The notes under the pieces were generated by a model that was given only the letters and a program-made list of their open reading frames with translations, searched no databases and was not told the DNA's origin. DNA of 64,000 bases from Stenopsyche tienmushanensis (Eukaryota > Arthropoda > Insecta > Trichoptera > Stenopsychidae), in the NCBI GenBank assembly GCA_008973525.1, contig WACJ01000083.1:992001-1056000 (forward strand), in the 5' to 3' direction. The position numbers were made by a program, and so were the translations under genes. Below, one piece after another: positions 33,387 through 45,214 of this stretch; position 1 is the stretch's first letter; each line of letters starts with the position of its first letter.

Positions 33387-35597
33387 CGTCCTGTCTTTGG
33401 AAGAACGCGGCGAGCGAGCCCCATTGCGAAGGCAAGTCTCCGTGGACGAAGAACGTGGTTGTAGTGGACATTGGGCACCAGCGCTCGGTTCGCTTCCTGA
33501 AGGCGCTACTCCTGGAGCGGCCAGTGGTCTTCGTCTGTATCGTCATCATTTGCTAAATGGAATTCAGGAAGATCAGCTTCGACCACCGCCATGTGCTCTC
33601 ATGCCGCTCGGGTGAGTTTTGCCAATTGGTTTTTGAGCTGGGATAGCAAGCAAGTACTATTCTGATACTATTCTACACAAAGCTGACATACCAGTACTTG
33701 CTTATTATTCTAGCTTGAAAACTATCCTCGTGTGTACTAGAAATTAAAATACCAATATCATCATATCAACATATTTTCAGAGCCGAGGCAGATCGCGAAA
33801 GTGGAGGCTGGTGGAGAGAATGGGTAGAAGTGAGGGCGTTGTCCAGGGCAGCTAGACAATTTGCTCATTCTCCTCAACGAGCTGCATTGAGAGTCAGAGC
33901 TGCATCAGTACAAATTGCTGCTTTGGATTATCCAGCCTTTCAGCACATTTTACAAACACTCTTTCAGGTGAACAAAATTCTAAAAATATTTATTCTAAAG
34001 ATATATAAGGGTGATAAGTGATATTTATTTAATTTTGTTGGTTTTATTATAAATATGAACAGTAAGTTAATTATACTATACCTATATTATTCGAAAAAGT
34101 GCAAACAATAAGTTGGCAACGTTTTATCGCAATCGAATGAACGGTATGGCAGCGCATAAAATACGAACAAACAAATATTTATTTTTGTATATTAGACTAT
34201 ACCTATGTTACTCGCGCAATCCTTAGCAATATGTGGACGAAATTTTGTCACAATCTGATGAACGATATGGCAGTGCATTACATACGAACAAACAGATATT
34301 CATTTTTATTTATAAGATTATTTCAATTTATTGCCATCAGCCCACTTTCCACGCAATATTTAGCGGCAGAAGTTGTTGTGCACAATCTGTCCGAAATTTT
34401 GATTTTCGTTTCGATTTAGTTCCAAGCATTTATATCGGTTCGATTACGGTTTTCCGTTCAGTTCTGTTGTTTATTTAAAAAAAAATGGTTCTATTTTAGA
34501 TTTTTCACTTATGATATTTTAGGAAATGTTCTTATTTACACAAGGGCAGGGCCACTGTTTGACGATTGTTTTAATAAGTCTTCATTAAAAACTCAAATGA
34601 TTAAAAATACATGCGATCTAGCTCATGCTTTTAAGGACACATCCCCAGGGAGGAGATTCAAATTTCAATCAATACAGATCAATAGACGTAAATAAATGGA
34701 CGTACAAATGTTGCGGCAATTTGTGGCATCCTTTCACAGGCACTTGAGATGCTAAGAATGGAGATTTGTTTGTATCATTTAAGGACAATCGAGTACCTTA
34801 GCGCATTAATAGATGCGCCGCGCATTGAAAAGATAAGTCTATCAAACGGGCATAGGATCACACAGTGAACAGACAGACATACATTCAATTTTTATTTTTA
34901 TTAATGAGGCATTTCATTAACGAAAATCTGATTGAAACTCTGAAGCCTCCCAAATGAAACACATATCGTTCGCCATCTCATTTGGTGCAAGCCATCTATG
35001 TAACTTAGCCTCTGAGGGAGTTTCTGTGATCATACAGATCATAAAAAATGTCGCAAAAAGCCTTAAAATAGGACGTAGTGGCCATAATGTCTGTATGTCC
35101 AACCGGTCCGTTTTTCGGATCGCTGACAGTGTCAATCAGTGTTGATTCATGTACCGCATTGTTTTCGTTGCTATGTAATAAAAAATAATGTTTTTATAGG
35201 AAGGAGGAGCAAGCAGACAGCGTGTTCTAGCGCTCTTCTACTTCTTGAGTGACTTGTCCACTCTGGCTCTGCGAAATGGTGCAAGAACCAACTTTTGTCG
35301 ATTGACTCATTGGGCTGCCAGACACATAGCTGACTGCGCCACGCCTTGGGTGGCACGCCATGGTGGATGGGTATACTTCTGAAATCTTCCAGCATTATGA
35401 TACAGTCATACGAATCGAAGGGTTTAGACAACCCGTTTTTATCTTTTCAGGGGGAAGTGATCGGAGCTGGACCTGCCACTGCTGGAGCTGAAGCTGCCAT
35501 GGTGGCGGCTGCTTGTGCCGTCGCCATCGTATGCTTATACCGATTGCTACACAGACCAAGAACATCAATCGGACAGTGGACATTCACCTGTCTTTGA
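33387..35597 (+). CDS. Bcl-2 family apoptosis regulator, divergent (5' end not found)
   Basis: Exons 33387-33611, 33781-33967, 35200-35370 and 35451-35597 join in frame with GT-AG borders; stop 35595-35597. Bcl-2 proteins control mitochondrial outer-membrane permeability and cell death. The BH1 region spans the exon 2/3 join as LFQEGGASRQRVLALFYF, and BH2 is TPWVARHGGW at the end of exon 3. The last exon encodes a hydrophobic tail anchor (AAMVAAACAVAIVCLYRLL) followed by basic residues, typical of mitochondrial or ER targeting. BH1 normally has NWGR; here the position reads SRQR, so the Gly-Arg pair that contacts BH3 ligands is not conserved. Exon 1 (about 75 residues) is polar and unrecognised, and begins with a split codon, so a start exon is missing upstream. 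Insect relatives are Buffy and Debcl; I cannot say which. The long second intron holds repeat B and a hAT MITE fragment. Confidence 0.75.
34074..34325 (+). repeat. Dispersed repeat B, two modules in a Bcl-2 gene intron
   Basis: TTGGCAACGTTTTATCGCAA, GAACGGTATGGCAGCGCAT and ACGAACAAACAAAT, then a second module with GAACGATATGGCAGTGCAT. This is the same tandem arrangement as the minus-strand copy at 579-808, so the dimer is the transposing unit or is formed repeatedly. Confidence 0.75.
34930..35158 (-). mobile_element. Fragment related to the hAT MITE, in a Bcl-2 gene intron
   Basis: On the minus strand TACATGAATCAACACTGATTG, CGATCCGAAAAACGGACCGG and ATTATGGCCAC..CGTCCTATTTTAAGGC follow in the order seen in the hAT MITE copies at 17155 and 27457. 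An additional part, TTTTTTATGATCTGTATGAT, is shared with 38632-38815. Ends are not visible. Confidence 0.6.
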
Positions 35598-36810
35598 ATT
35601 TATCTCTCTACATTTTCAAAACGAAGACTTAACTATGTTTAGACATAAAGATATATATTTACACATGAAAATCGTTTTATCGAATTATGGATGTTTTTAA
35701 AGGATTCGCTAGACGCAAAGCAGCAGAGTATTTAACATCTTCGGATTTGTGGTAAAATCGAAAAATGGATGCCAAATGATGATGATGATTAGGCCGTGTA
35801 ATGTCAGTCGATGAAATGGATATAGTGTTTTTTATCCTTGTAGATCTTTCTAGTAACCTTTTTTATCAATCAGAATTTTCTGCGTTTCATGTAGTTTAAT
35901 ATGTATAAATGTTGAGTGTTTCTATTAGACTAGTTAAACGTCTTTTTCTGATACATTTTCAATTGATTCACTTGAATATTTAAAAATAAAAATGGCATCG
36001 CAACATGATTGGATCCTTGATTTGCGCGGTCGCGCTAAATTCACATTGAATCTTCAAATGCTTCGCGTCTTTTTAACGCGATTTTCAATGGAATTCATTC
36101 ATCGTCGTGGGCTCCAATTTTTGATTATTAAAAAAATAGTACATTTAGCCAGTATGGATCTTCAAACGCAATAAAAGAAGTAGAACAATCATTTAGATGC
36201 GCAATTTGAACTACATATTATATTTAGATCGTCAATGGAACTTCCACACGGAGTGTTCAAATGCTCAATTGTACAAAATAAATTTAAAAACACCAGTTAT
36301 TTTGCACAAATTGAATGATTAAACTGAATTGTTGTTTAAAAAAAATCATCACAAAAAAGCCTTCCCTCGTTAGTTTTGTTCGACCAAAGTGATATTTACA
36401 ACAAAAATACGAATATATCATTAAATCAATATATCTAAAATGTTGTTCATTATTATAATATTGATAAAAAAAATACACTATCATAGTTTCCGAATTAATA
36501 ATTATAGTAAATAAATACAATTCCGTTATTTTTGCAATAGGAAATCGATGTTGTATTCATTCACACTCACATTACAATACTGTCAACCCCTGTTATAACA
36601 CTGTCATCAAGTTCCTATCAAGTATTATATTACATATTAATATACTAACTATTTATTATTATTAGCTTTTGCCTGAGAAATCTCTTATTTAGTGAGAAAT
36701 TCTTGAATTTCTTCGATAATCATATCATTATTAAAGCCTTCCCCTTCAATATTCCACCCATTTGGTTCTCATTTTTACGATTTTAGTATATATATATATA
36801 TATATAAAAT

Positions 36811-36907
36811 CATTCAATAAGTTCGTAAGATTTTTTTTAAAGAAATTGCGTTAAAACAACCCCAAACGAAGAAGAAAAGCGAAAAAATCCTACAAACTTA
36901 TTGAGTG
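36811..36907. mobile_element. 97-bp MITE with CAATAAGTTCG inverted repeats
   Basis: Ends are CATTCAATAAGTTCGTAAGA and, on the complement, CACTCAATAAGTTTGTAGGA, enclosing a short purine-rich centre. An AT microsatellite lies directly to its left (36788-36806). Relatives are at 8088, 13729-14080 and 55667. Confidence 0.7.
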
Positions 36908-37499
36908 ACGCGTTAGGCATGCGATCAAAGTCGCGTTGTAGGAATTTCGTGTTATAAAGGGGTTGCACATAGCTCTATCAATTGCTGCAATTATGCAGAA
37001 ATATTCACCCTCCCATGGATTTGCTTAAATATGAAAATTTTAATAGTATTCCCATTGAGATTTATTTATTATATAAGATAATATGGATGTATGGCGAGTT
37101 TTTAAAATTGGGGATTTTTTATGGATTTATGAAGGTGTTTAAAGTCGATATTTTATCTCAAATATGTGGATTGAATTTTTAATAAATTTTCTTTTGATAA
37201 AAATTGACTATTTATTTGATTCGCAGAAAATAGAAATACACCTGAGTCCGTTTTCATGCGATAGATACGTTCCAGAGGGAGTCGCATATTAAAAATTCGC
37301 ATAACTTCAAATCACTGTGATAGAATGTACCGAAAATCGCATTAAAAAAGTTTATAAAAAAATCATATAAATAAAAACGCTACATATTCATCTTAGAATT
37401 GCTTTATTAAAGTCTGTTTTACTCGATATTCGTACATATTGTCATTATCAGTCAGCATATATTTATTTGTCATCCTTCTGTGTTGAAATCGTCTTTTTT

Positions 37500-37875
37500 A
37501 AAATGAGTTGTGTCCGAATTCAAATGATTCAGAAAGATAATTCTTATACGTTGAGCTCGGAGACAGACAGAGACGGAGAGTATCTTGCACGTTGAATTTG
37601 GCGATAAACAGAGATGGAGAGAGTATCTTGCGTATATCGTACGATTGTATAGATCGTTAACCCAAATTTATCGACTTATAATGATAGGTGAATGATATAA
37701 TGAATCGATTTCAAGTGTAATGTTTATGTTTACGCAAAGAGATGACCGAATATTGTGTGCTATTGATAGTGTCTATTTATATAAATACAAGTTTCATACA
37801 CGCTGCGACAGTCTTGACAGGTAAATGGATTTGTACTGATGATAAGTTGCGGACATACCAATATAGGATCTAAGT
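37500..37875 (+). repeat. Repeat A (TTAA-MITE subfamily), third copy
   Basis: Very similar to 20040-20395: TTGTGTCCGAATTCAAATGA, GAGAGAGTATCTTGCGTATA, CCCAAATTTATCGACTTATA, GACCGAATATTGTGTGCTAT and CATACACGCTGCGAC, ending AATATAGGATCTAAGTTTAT. Non-coding. Confidence 0.7.
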
Positions 37876-38631
37876 TTATCATGATTTTAAATTAGCTCAC
37901 TACTCAAAGTGGACAGAAAAATCCATTTTTTAAATTAAATTATTATCAAATTAACATTAAATTAGTTTGATTTGTTGAAGACAACGAAACTTTAGATTAT
38001 CTGGTTTCATTCGATTTTGCAAACAACCGAAGAACTGCAAGACAAAGATTTGAACGATAATATAATTAAATAATCCTTGCAAAGCAATAAAAAATTGTAA
38101 TGTTTTTAGATTCTAAAATACATCGAAAGACTTACAAGGAAATAAAAATAAAAAATAGCACCATCAGCTAGACATTGCCAAACATATTATCGGTAGTGTA
38201 TATCCTTCATGATTTAAAGTGCAAAGGGTTGATTACCATCAATTAGTGTGATGATGGGATGCTCTTAAATTTAATCTGACGATGTAAACCTCGCTGATTG
38301 CCTCAAATAATATTTAGCTTGGTTAGAAGTATCTCAAAATGAATTTTAATATTTGGTTAAATGGAAGATTAAGATCGAGAGCAACTGACGTGCATCGATC
38401 GAGACTACACTGCATGCGTGGAAATCATGATTGACACACGACAGAGATTTACAATTTTTTGAAGCCGACATATTTTTTGAAATATGACGAAGTGGATTTA
38501 AAATGCAACCTAGATTGTGACAGACATCAATATCGTATTTAAAATGATATCTCCGGAACGAAATCTTAGAGCGCTGAAGCCACGTAACCCAATCGGGAGG
38601 TCATAGACATGTACGTCGGTCTTCAACTTCG

Positions 38632-38815
38632 TCCTTATATATACTAAGTTGTCTAATCCCTCTTTTCATCGTTATCGTTATGTTCAGGTATGGCATCCGA
38701 TCGTGAGGCGCTCATTCGCCATATCAGCGGTCCGAAAAGCGGACCGATTGAGCATACAAACCTTATGGCCATTTCGTCTTCTTTTAATGTTTTTTTCTAT
38801 GATCTGTACGATCAC
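38632..38815 (+). mobile_element. hAT MITE-related fragment
   Basis: Contains TATATACTAAGTTGTCTAAT, GTATGGCATCCGATCGTGAG, the hairpin CGGTCCG-AAAAG-CGGACCG and CTTATGGCCATTTCGTCTTC, all in the order of the MITE at 27457. Both ends are missing; it abuts a mariner remnant. Confidence 0.7.
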
Positions 38816-38819
38816 GGTG

Positions 38820-39300
38820 CACACTTATCCCAACATTGAATCCATGACTGGAAACATTTTTGGAAGGCTTCTTTCGGAAGGGCATGTGCTCTTTTGTGGC
38901 CATCTCAATGTCAGAAATGGTATCAAAACGTTTTCCTTTTAGCCTTTGGTTTTTATTTTAGGGAAGAGCCAAAAATCGCATGGTGCTAAATCTTGAGTAA
39001 GGTGGATGTGGACAACAGTAAGATTTTTTCCAGCCAAAAACTCGCGAATCAGAAGCGATGTGTCTCCTTCTTGGTCCTGATGTTCGACTTTGACTGACGT
39101 GTCTTTTTAGGGCCAGGGGAATTAGGGATTTTTGATTGGGAGCTCTGCATTTTCGTCTCAGGGTCATAACCATAGACCCAACTTTCATCTCCAGTTACAA
39201 TTTTGAACATGAAGTCTAAATTCAATTCCGTGCAAACTGAAACACGATTTTCCTTCTGCGACAGACGCGATAAACACGACCTCACTCTAGCGGCTATGGA
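38820..39300 (-). pseudogene. Mariner-family transposase remnant
   Basis: Minus-strand frames give SQKENRVSVCTEL, KIVTGDESWVYGYDPETK and then, after a deletion and frameshift, FLAGKNLTVVHHPPYSPDLA, PCDFWLF and KRFDTISDIE. These are standard mariner transposase blocks: the first catalytic Asp lies in TGDESW and the third in PCDF. The middle part with the second Asp is deleted, so it is inactive. No terminal repeats were identified. Confidence 0.85.
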
Positions 39301-39414
39301 GACTGACTAACTAGTCATAACGTCTATAAACTTAACACAGTCTAAGTGGATTAAGCTCTCGGACATATGACATGAAATGGATGTAGCATCATCATCATCA
39401 TTACGCAAAACACT

Positions 39415-39525
39415 CTTTGTGTTTGGCTATCTCCGAGCTCAACGTGTAAGAATGCTCTTTCTGAGTCACTGGAATTCAGACACAACATTGCGTCTTACCT
39501 CTTTAAGGGGTTAAAGTCGAACTTG
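39415..39525 (-). repeat. End fragment of a repeat A / TTAA MITE
   Basis: On the minus strand it reads TTAACCCCTTAAAGAGGTAA, GTTGTGTCTGAATTCCAG, CAGAAAGAGCATTCTTACAC and GTTGAGCTCGGAGATAG. It preserves an outer end of the repeat A subfamily: TTAA followed by CCCCTTAAAG, which fits a piggyBac-type terminus. Confidence 0.6.
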
Positions 39526-39673
39526 ATAAAATATTGAGTTATCAGAGACGAGTCGGAGTTGGACGATTGGTTATTTTCTCGTTACAGTATTTGATAACCC
39601 CTGATTTATAAGCTAATTGCTCGGAGAGCGGTTTAAGAATTATGTTTCAATTGAACGAAGCGCGCCGCGTTAG

Positions 39674-42600
39674 ATGATCGTCGGTGGAAGTGGAAGAATC
39701 GAGATGACAGTGGCGAAGTGCGGCTGCGGCTGCAAGTCTTGGAGCGCGCGCGTTGCTCTCTGCTCGTGCTTCCTCGGCGCGCTGCTGCTGGCGCTGATCT
39801 TCGCGCTGGTGCCGAAGCTGGCGGCTTCGGCCGCTCGCCAGGAGTGCTCGCTGCAGGAGGAGCGCCTGAGGGACCTCTGTCTCTGCCCCGGCAGACGCAG
39901 ACGCTCTTCGGATAAGGTGAGCGAGCGTGACTTCCTGTTCATCAGTGCGTCAATCATCCAGACTTATAATCCGCATTGTAAGCCGAGTCCTTATATCGTT
40001 TCAAGCTACTGATCGATTTCCGGGATAAGATTTTTCCGGGAAGACGTCTCATTATGCGCACGAGAGTCAGCAATGCGCCATCAATTGCATGAACCGGCTC
40101 GACAGAGCCGGTTGTTGTTATAAATATACGACGACACCCATTAAATAGTATCATTTTTATTATAATTCTATATTATACGCTCAGATTCTGGAGCTGACAT
40201 CGGTATGTTCAGATAACCCAGTAACCTTTACACTCGCGTCGATATGATTTCGCAGCTGAGTTGGGAGGGAATCATCATTTTCTAGAATAAATTCGAACAC
40301 GATCCGCTCTTCCAGGTCGAGGACAATCAAGTCGGACCCCATGTGGAATTCTTCAATCCGAAAGTTCGAGGAGAGCTGCAAGCCAAGGGCGAACTCGCCC
40401 CCGGCGGAGACTCCTGGGTCTGGTTGACCAGCTACTCGCGCATACCGGTACTCCTGCAGGTCTACGGTTCGTCTTAAAATTGAACACATTTAAATTTAAT
40501 AAACACAATTGCAGTACCAGGTAGTGCAAGGCTTCTGCAAAGCCACTCAAGAATACTGTCCTCCTGGCGCCGCAGGCCCGCCTGGCATCGCGGGACCGCG
40601 AGGAGAGACCGGCGAACGAGGCCCCACCGGAAATCGAGGTGGCCCAGGACCCCTGGGTCCACCCGGTCCAAGAGGTACCCATCGCATCCGTAATCGTTTA
40701 TGTCCATGCCCGAACGTTCACATTAAATTCGTCCTATGCGATCAGGCGATCAAGGATGGCCGGGACTGCCCGGCCTGGACGGTCGCGACGGAGTCCCGGG
40801 AGAGCCCGGCCTGGACGGCGTGCCCGGTAGGAGCGGCGCGGACGGATCACCCGGAGATCCCGGACGACACGGCACCAACGGGAACGACGGACGAAATGGG
40901 ACAGATGGTATGTTACAAATATCAATGTTTTGCTATCATTTGCTGAAATTGAATGATACCTATATTATTTGAAAAAGTGCAAACAATAAGTTGGCAAAGT
41001 TTTATCACAATCAAATGAACGGTATGGCAGCGCATAAAATACGAACAAACATTTTTTTTTTTGTATATCAGACTATGCTTATACATGTTGTCCTCATTTT
41101 ACGACCGAGATACGTTCCTGGACTTTTCCCCCTCTGTATGTTTCTTTGTTTACAATGTTATAATTTGTTTTTTATCACCCCACAAATATTAGCGCTATAG
41201 AGGACGAGTATAGTCTTCTCCCAGACTGCAAAATGTTAATTTAATATTTCCACAATCATAAAATGATCTATACTTTGTTAATTTGATTCAATACAAGTTA
41301 ACCATCCATCAATTGTAATAATATGCATTTATTTTATAGGAAAACCTGGCGGTCCAGGACCTCCCGGACCCGTCGGTCCGACAGGGCCCAGGGGTAAGTT
41401 TTTCATTCTATAAGATTATACAAATTAAATATCACATTATAAATTCAATTCAAATCTAAGGACTATCCGGACCCAGAGGACGCGCCGGACGACCTGGTAG
41501 CGACGGTGCTCCAGGCTTACCGGGCGTATCCGCTTGGATACACAATGCTACAAATCAACTGTTGATACCTCCTTCTATTGCCGGTATGTATTAATTTATA
41601 AATATACTATTAAATAATATAAACATAATTTAATATTAATGTCGTCAATAAAAAATATTTTTATATAGGGAAAGACGGTGAAATGATTATAGTCCAAGAA
41701 GGTGAGAGCGTTCGTTTGAGATGCGGATCGACAGGTCAGCCTGCCCCGGTGGTTCAATGGTCCGCCGGACCCTCCAACGGAATGGGTCTCGGCGGAGCGT
41801 TGAGGCACGGATCTTGGCGCGCCTCGACCATACCGGGACCGTCGTTGGAATTGCCGAGAGTGTCGAGATTGCACGCTGGGGCGTACACGTGTACCGCTCA
41901 CAACGGGGTTCCGCCTCAAGCCAACCGGACGATTCATCTCGAGGTGCACTGTGAGCTTTCAATTCGCTTATGCATTTAAAAACATACCTAAAACAAATAC
42001 ATTCACTTTACGATTGTTATATTTATATATAAACTAATACGTGTTTACGTCTCACGTTGAATTAATACATTGAATGTTTACAAATAGTTCCACCGCTTAT
42101 TCGTATCAAAAATCAGATGTTGGCCGCTCGAAATGGATCTTCAGTGCAACTCGAGTGTGAGGTATGCATATCGAATCATCTTATCGAAGCGTCGATCAAA
42201 GATTGAATCATATTACCGTGAAATCAGGTGGAAGCGTATCCAGAACCGCTACGTTATTGGGAACGCAGTGACGGCCGTCTTATAGAAGGTCAAGATAGAA
42301 ATGCGCAACCTGATTTTGTCGGCGGCGGTGCTCCCTATAGATCAATTATGCGTCTGCGCCTCACGAGATTGACGACGCTTGATTTCGGAACCTATCATTG
42401 CATTGCCAAAAATGAACTAGGACTTACAAAAGGAATATTTACTTTATACGGTAAAATATACACTAATATAACTATTAATAATAACATGATCATTTTTTTA
42501 TATGCATATTTAATAATTTTAGAACAAGATCCTCTACTTGGAACGCCTCCTCCGATAGAAATAGGCATAGGCTCTAAGGGAATAAACGAGTGGGGCGCTC

Positions 42601-44139
42601 GTCCGCCTCCGTTGGTCACTCTCGAAGAATTATGTCCCGTCGCACCGGCTTGTCCCACTTGTCCGCGTTGTTCCGATCCCGCTCTATCACTCGCCGATCT
42701 TTTGGATCATTTACATATAGAGCCGTTGACTTCTCCCGGACGAATATATCGAGGTCTTCCTTCGCGGGTTACAGGTGTGTTCTGAAAATGATTTAAAAAC
42801 GTATTATAATTTTTTTATCGTATGCAAATATATAAAATATTATAAATAATTCGAATCGATAGATTGTGTGTTATACGCCATTGGAAAACCAGTGTATCAT
42901 CGTTATTCGGATCTGATGTTTGGAGCTTGGTTGCGCGACGCTGTAATTTCTGCAGAACCCACAGTACAAATTTTCAAAATTGTTATTGATATTAATTTAA
43001 ATAGATGTGTTAAATAAGTTTTAATTTTTAAGGGTGAAAAAATATGGGTCACCAGAGAAAATGATACGAGACGTTTATTTGAATTTTCAAACAAAGGCTC
43101 TTTCCGTAAAGATCTTCCCACAAAAACATACAATTTAGATCATGAATACGTCGTAAGTATTGATCTTATCGATTAGTGTATTAAATTTATAATTTTATCG
43201 TCACGATTAAATTTTTATTGAAGGGTAATGGCCATGTGGTACATAATGGATCGTTCTATTATCACGCTGGCGGACGTAGAGTAGCTCGTATGGATTTATC
43301 TCGAAGTAGAACAGTCGGCATATTAGATTTGCCGGGCGCAGCTCTTCCGCCGCCGATTACTTCTACTCCGGCCTCTGCATCGTCTGCTGTAACGCCCGCT
43401 CCCAGTGCGGAGAATCACTCACCAACGGCACTCTACTCTACTGGACACACTTATATGGATTTCAGCGTCGATGATAACGGACTGTGGATTATATATTCGA
43501 TGGATAATTCGAACAATACAGCGGTTGCTAAAGTAACCTGAAATAAAAATAAATTTATATTGTCGAATTCTCAATCAAATAGCAATTATATGACATATTT
43601 TAAATCAATTACAGATAGATCCGGACAATTTACAACCTCAATATATTTGGAATATTTCAATAAATCATCACAAGGTAATTTTTACAAATCATAAAATATT
43701 CGTAATGAAATATATGCTTATTATTTCAATAATAATTTAATAAATATTTAATTGTATTTAATAAGGTAGGTGAGATGTTCATCGCGTGCGGAGTTTTATA
43801 CGCTGTTGATTCGGCAACGGAAAGGACAACAAAAGTGAGGCTCGCATTGGATTTATATCACAATACATTATTAGAAGTGTCTCTACCTTTTACAAATCCA
43901 TTCCGTCGAACGACGGCTTTAGGTTACAATCATCGTAATAAGGTCAGTTTAATATATTTATATTATCTATTGGCAATTCAATAACAATTTTAAGAACCGA
44001 AACATTTTAAATATAGGAACTATATTCTTGGGATAGAGGAAATCAATTAACTTATCCTGTGCGTTATCATGAAATTGGATATAACGCCACTTCACAGCCT
44101 GAATCATCACTTCAGTTACCTTTGTCTCCGGATCTATAA
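39674..44139 (+). CDS. Colmedin: membrane-anchored collagen / Ig / olfactomedin protein
   Basis: Sixteen exons join in frame to 874 residues: 39674-39916, 40286-40447, 40515-40674, 40746-40907, 41340-41393, 41461-41583, 41669-41950, 42088-42161, 42228-42450, 42523-42774, 42863-42963, 43033-43152, 43224-43532, 43615-43674, 43766-43942, 44017-44139. The border of exons 2 and 3 could shift by a few in-frame codons. Order of domains: a short cytoplasmic N-terminus and one membrane helix (about residues 27-49, type II); RRRRSS, a possible furin site; Gly-X-Y collagen repeats (exons 3-6, the exons cut after the first base of Gly codons); Ig domain 1 (exon 7, RLRCGSTGQ to GAYTCTAHN); Ig domain 2 (exons 8-9, QLECE to [10 protein letters not shown]); a Cys-rich linker [13 protein letters not shown]; and an olfactomedin domain (exons 11-16, from [16 protein letters not shown], with KIWVTREND and [11 protein letters not shown]). 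Family members (gliomedin, UNC-122, insect colmedins) act at cell surfaces or in matrix, often at neuronal contacts. ATG 39674 is chosen; 39704 is possible. Confidence 0.9.
40092..40113. repeat. Perfect 9-bp hairpin in colmedin intron 1
   Basis: AACCGGCTC and GAGCCGGTT flank the loop GACA. It is GC-rich in an AT-rich intron; possibly only a chance or transposon-derived inverted repeat. Confidence 0.6.
40954..41082 (+). repeat. Dispersed repeat B in colmedin intron 4
   Basis: Begins GATACCTATATTATTTGAAA, then AAGTTGGCAAAGTTTTATC, GAACGGTATGGCAGCGCAT and ACGAACAAACATT. It is a near-complete single module lying between the collagen exons 40746-40907 and 41340-41393. Confidence 0.75.
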
Positions 44140-44480
44140 ATAAGCCTGAATTTATAATATTTATAACCGGTTTATAAATAAGATGTATTCATGTATATAT
44201 TTTTTGTTAGGGATAATAATCAAAATTTATATTCTAAAAAGTTTTATCCTTTTCGTTCGTTTAATTCCCAGAGCGAATTTAAAGACTCACATGTGAGTCT
44301 CCCGTTGCAAAAGTGTTAAAATTTAATTTTAAGCATAATTTAAGATGTATAAATAAAATGTAAGTATTTTTTCTAACAGTAAGTGTTTAATGATACATAA
44401 TAAATGAGACTGATCAGGGTACATTTAACAAATAATTCGACATACTGTGTATTTAAGATAATCTATGACGTTTGAAATAA
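44140..44480 (+). promoter_or_regulatory. Probable 3' UTR and poly(A) region of colmedin
   Basis: AT-rich sequence after the stop codon with AATAAA at 44352-44357 and again near 44478. A perfect 18-bp palindrome AGACTCACATGTGAGTCT sits at 44283-44300. Which poly(A) site is used cannot be seen. Confidence 0.5.
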
Positions 44481-44744
44481 AATAAGCACTAATAGCGATC
44501 ATTTTTTAAATTGTTTTCATCGCGATCAATGTAATAAATACATTTTTCATGTAAGTGAATGTATGAACTTTTTGATTAATAAAATGTTTGTGTATTTACA
44601 ATTAATCCTAAACTACTTATTTAGAACCCCATACTTAAATACTCTTTTAACAGCAAGCTGATACTCAGTTTATTTACTATTGCTTTTCACTCGCTATCTT
44701 TTAGATAGTCGACCCTACCCAACAATATGGAGCACGATGAACCT

Positions 44745-45200
44745 TACCGGTTCGGAGCCAAGAAGCTTCAGGAACAGAACAAGGACAAGAAGAACACCAA
44801 ATATACAGCCTCGAGGAGAGGCATATGAAGAACTTCACTTTGCAACGTTAACAGCATTGTCTTCCGTTGACTTGTATATCGTTTTGAAATTGCTGAACTG
44901 AGAGAGTCAACCCGAAATGGGAAACCACTCAGTCTCATAATCGCTCGGGTAAGTTGCATGTGGACGGAGAGACACTCTCAGTTGGTGTAGGAGCGAATCC
45001 GAGATACACTTAAGCGTCACGTATGTCTTCACCCTAGCCCAGCAAAACCCTAGCGAGGAAACGACGGACTGGACTCTTTGCACTCCAGAAAGCCCTTTCC
45101 AGTATAATCAAAAAGGTCATCTAGAGTAGTTTTTCACTGTCTCTCGAAGAATATTACTCAGTCTCAGTACAAACCCCCCCACACTCCCTATCGAGTTGGT
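44745..45200 (+). repeat. Repeat F, retroelement-like, with relative at 51000
   Basis: GGAGCGAATCCGAGATACAC, TTAAGCGTCACGTATG and the following GACTGGACTCTTTGCACTCC-like part recur in reverse orientation at about 51000-51240. The remaining sequence has no long frame. It is followed directly by repeat D, so F and D may be parts of one element. Confidence 0.55.
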
Positions 45201-45214
45201 CGCGAAAGCGTTCG

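Larger units (their letters stand above)
35598..39673. other. Intergenic, repeats only
   Basis: AT-rich. I see no supported gene. It holds a short MITE at 36811, repeat A at 37500, a MITE fragment at 38632 and a dead mariner at 38820, all listed separately. The open frame at 35992-36174 is unrecognised. Confidence 0.55.
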
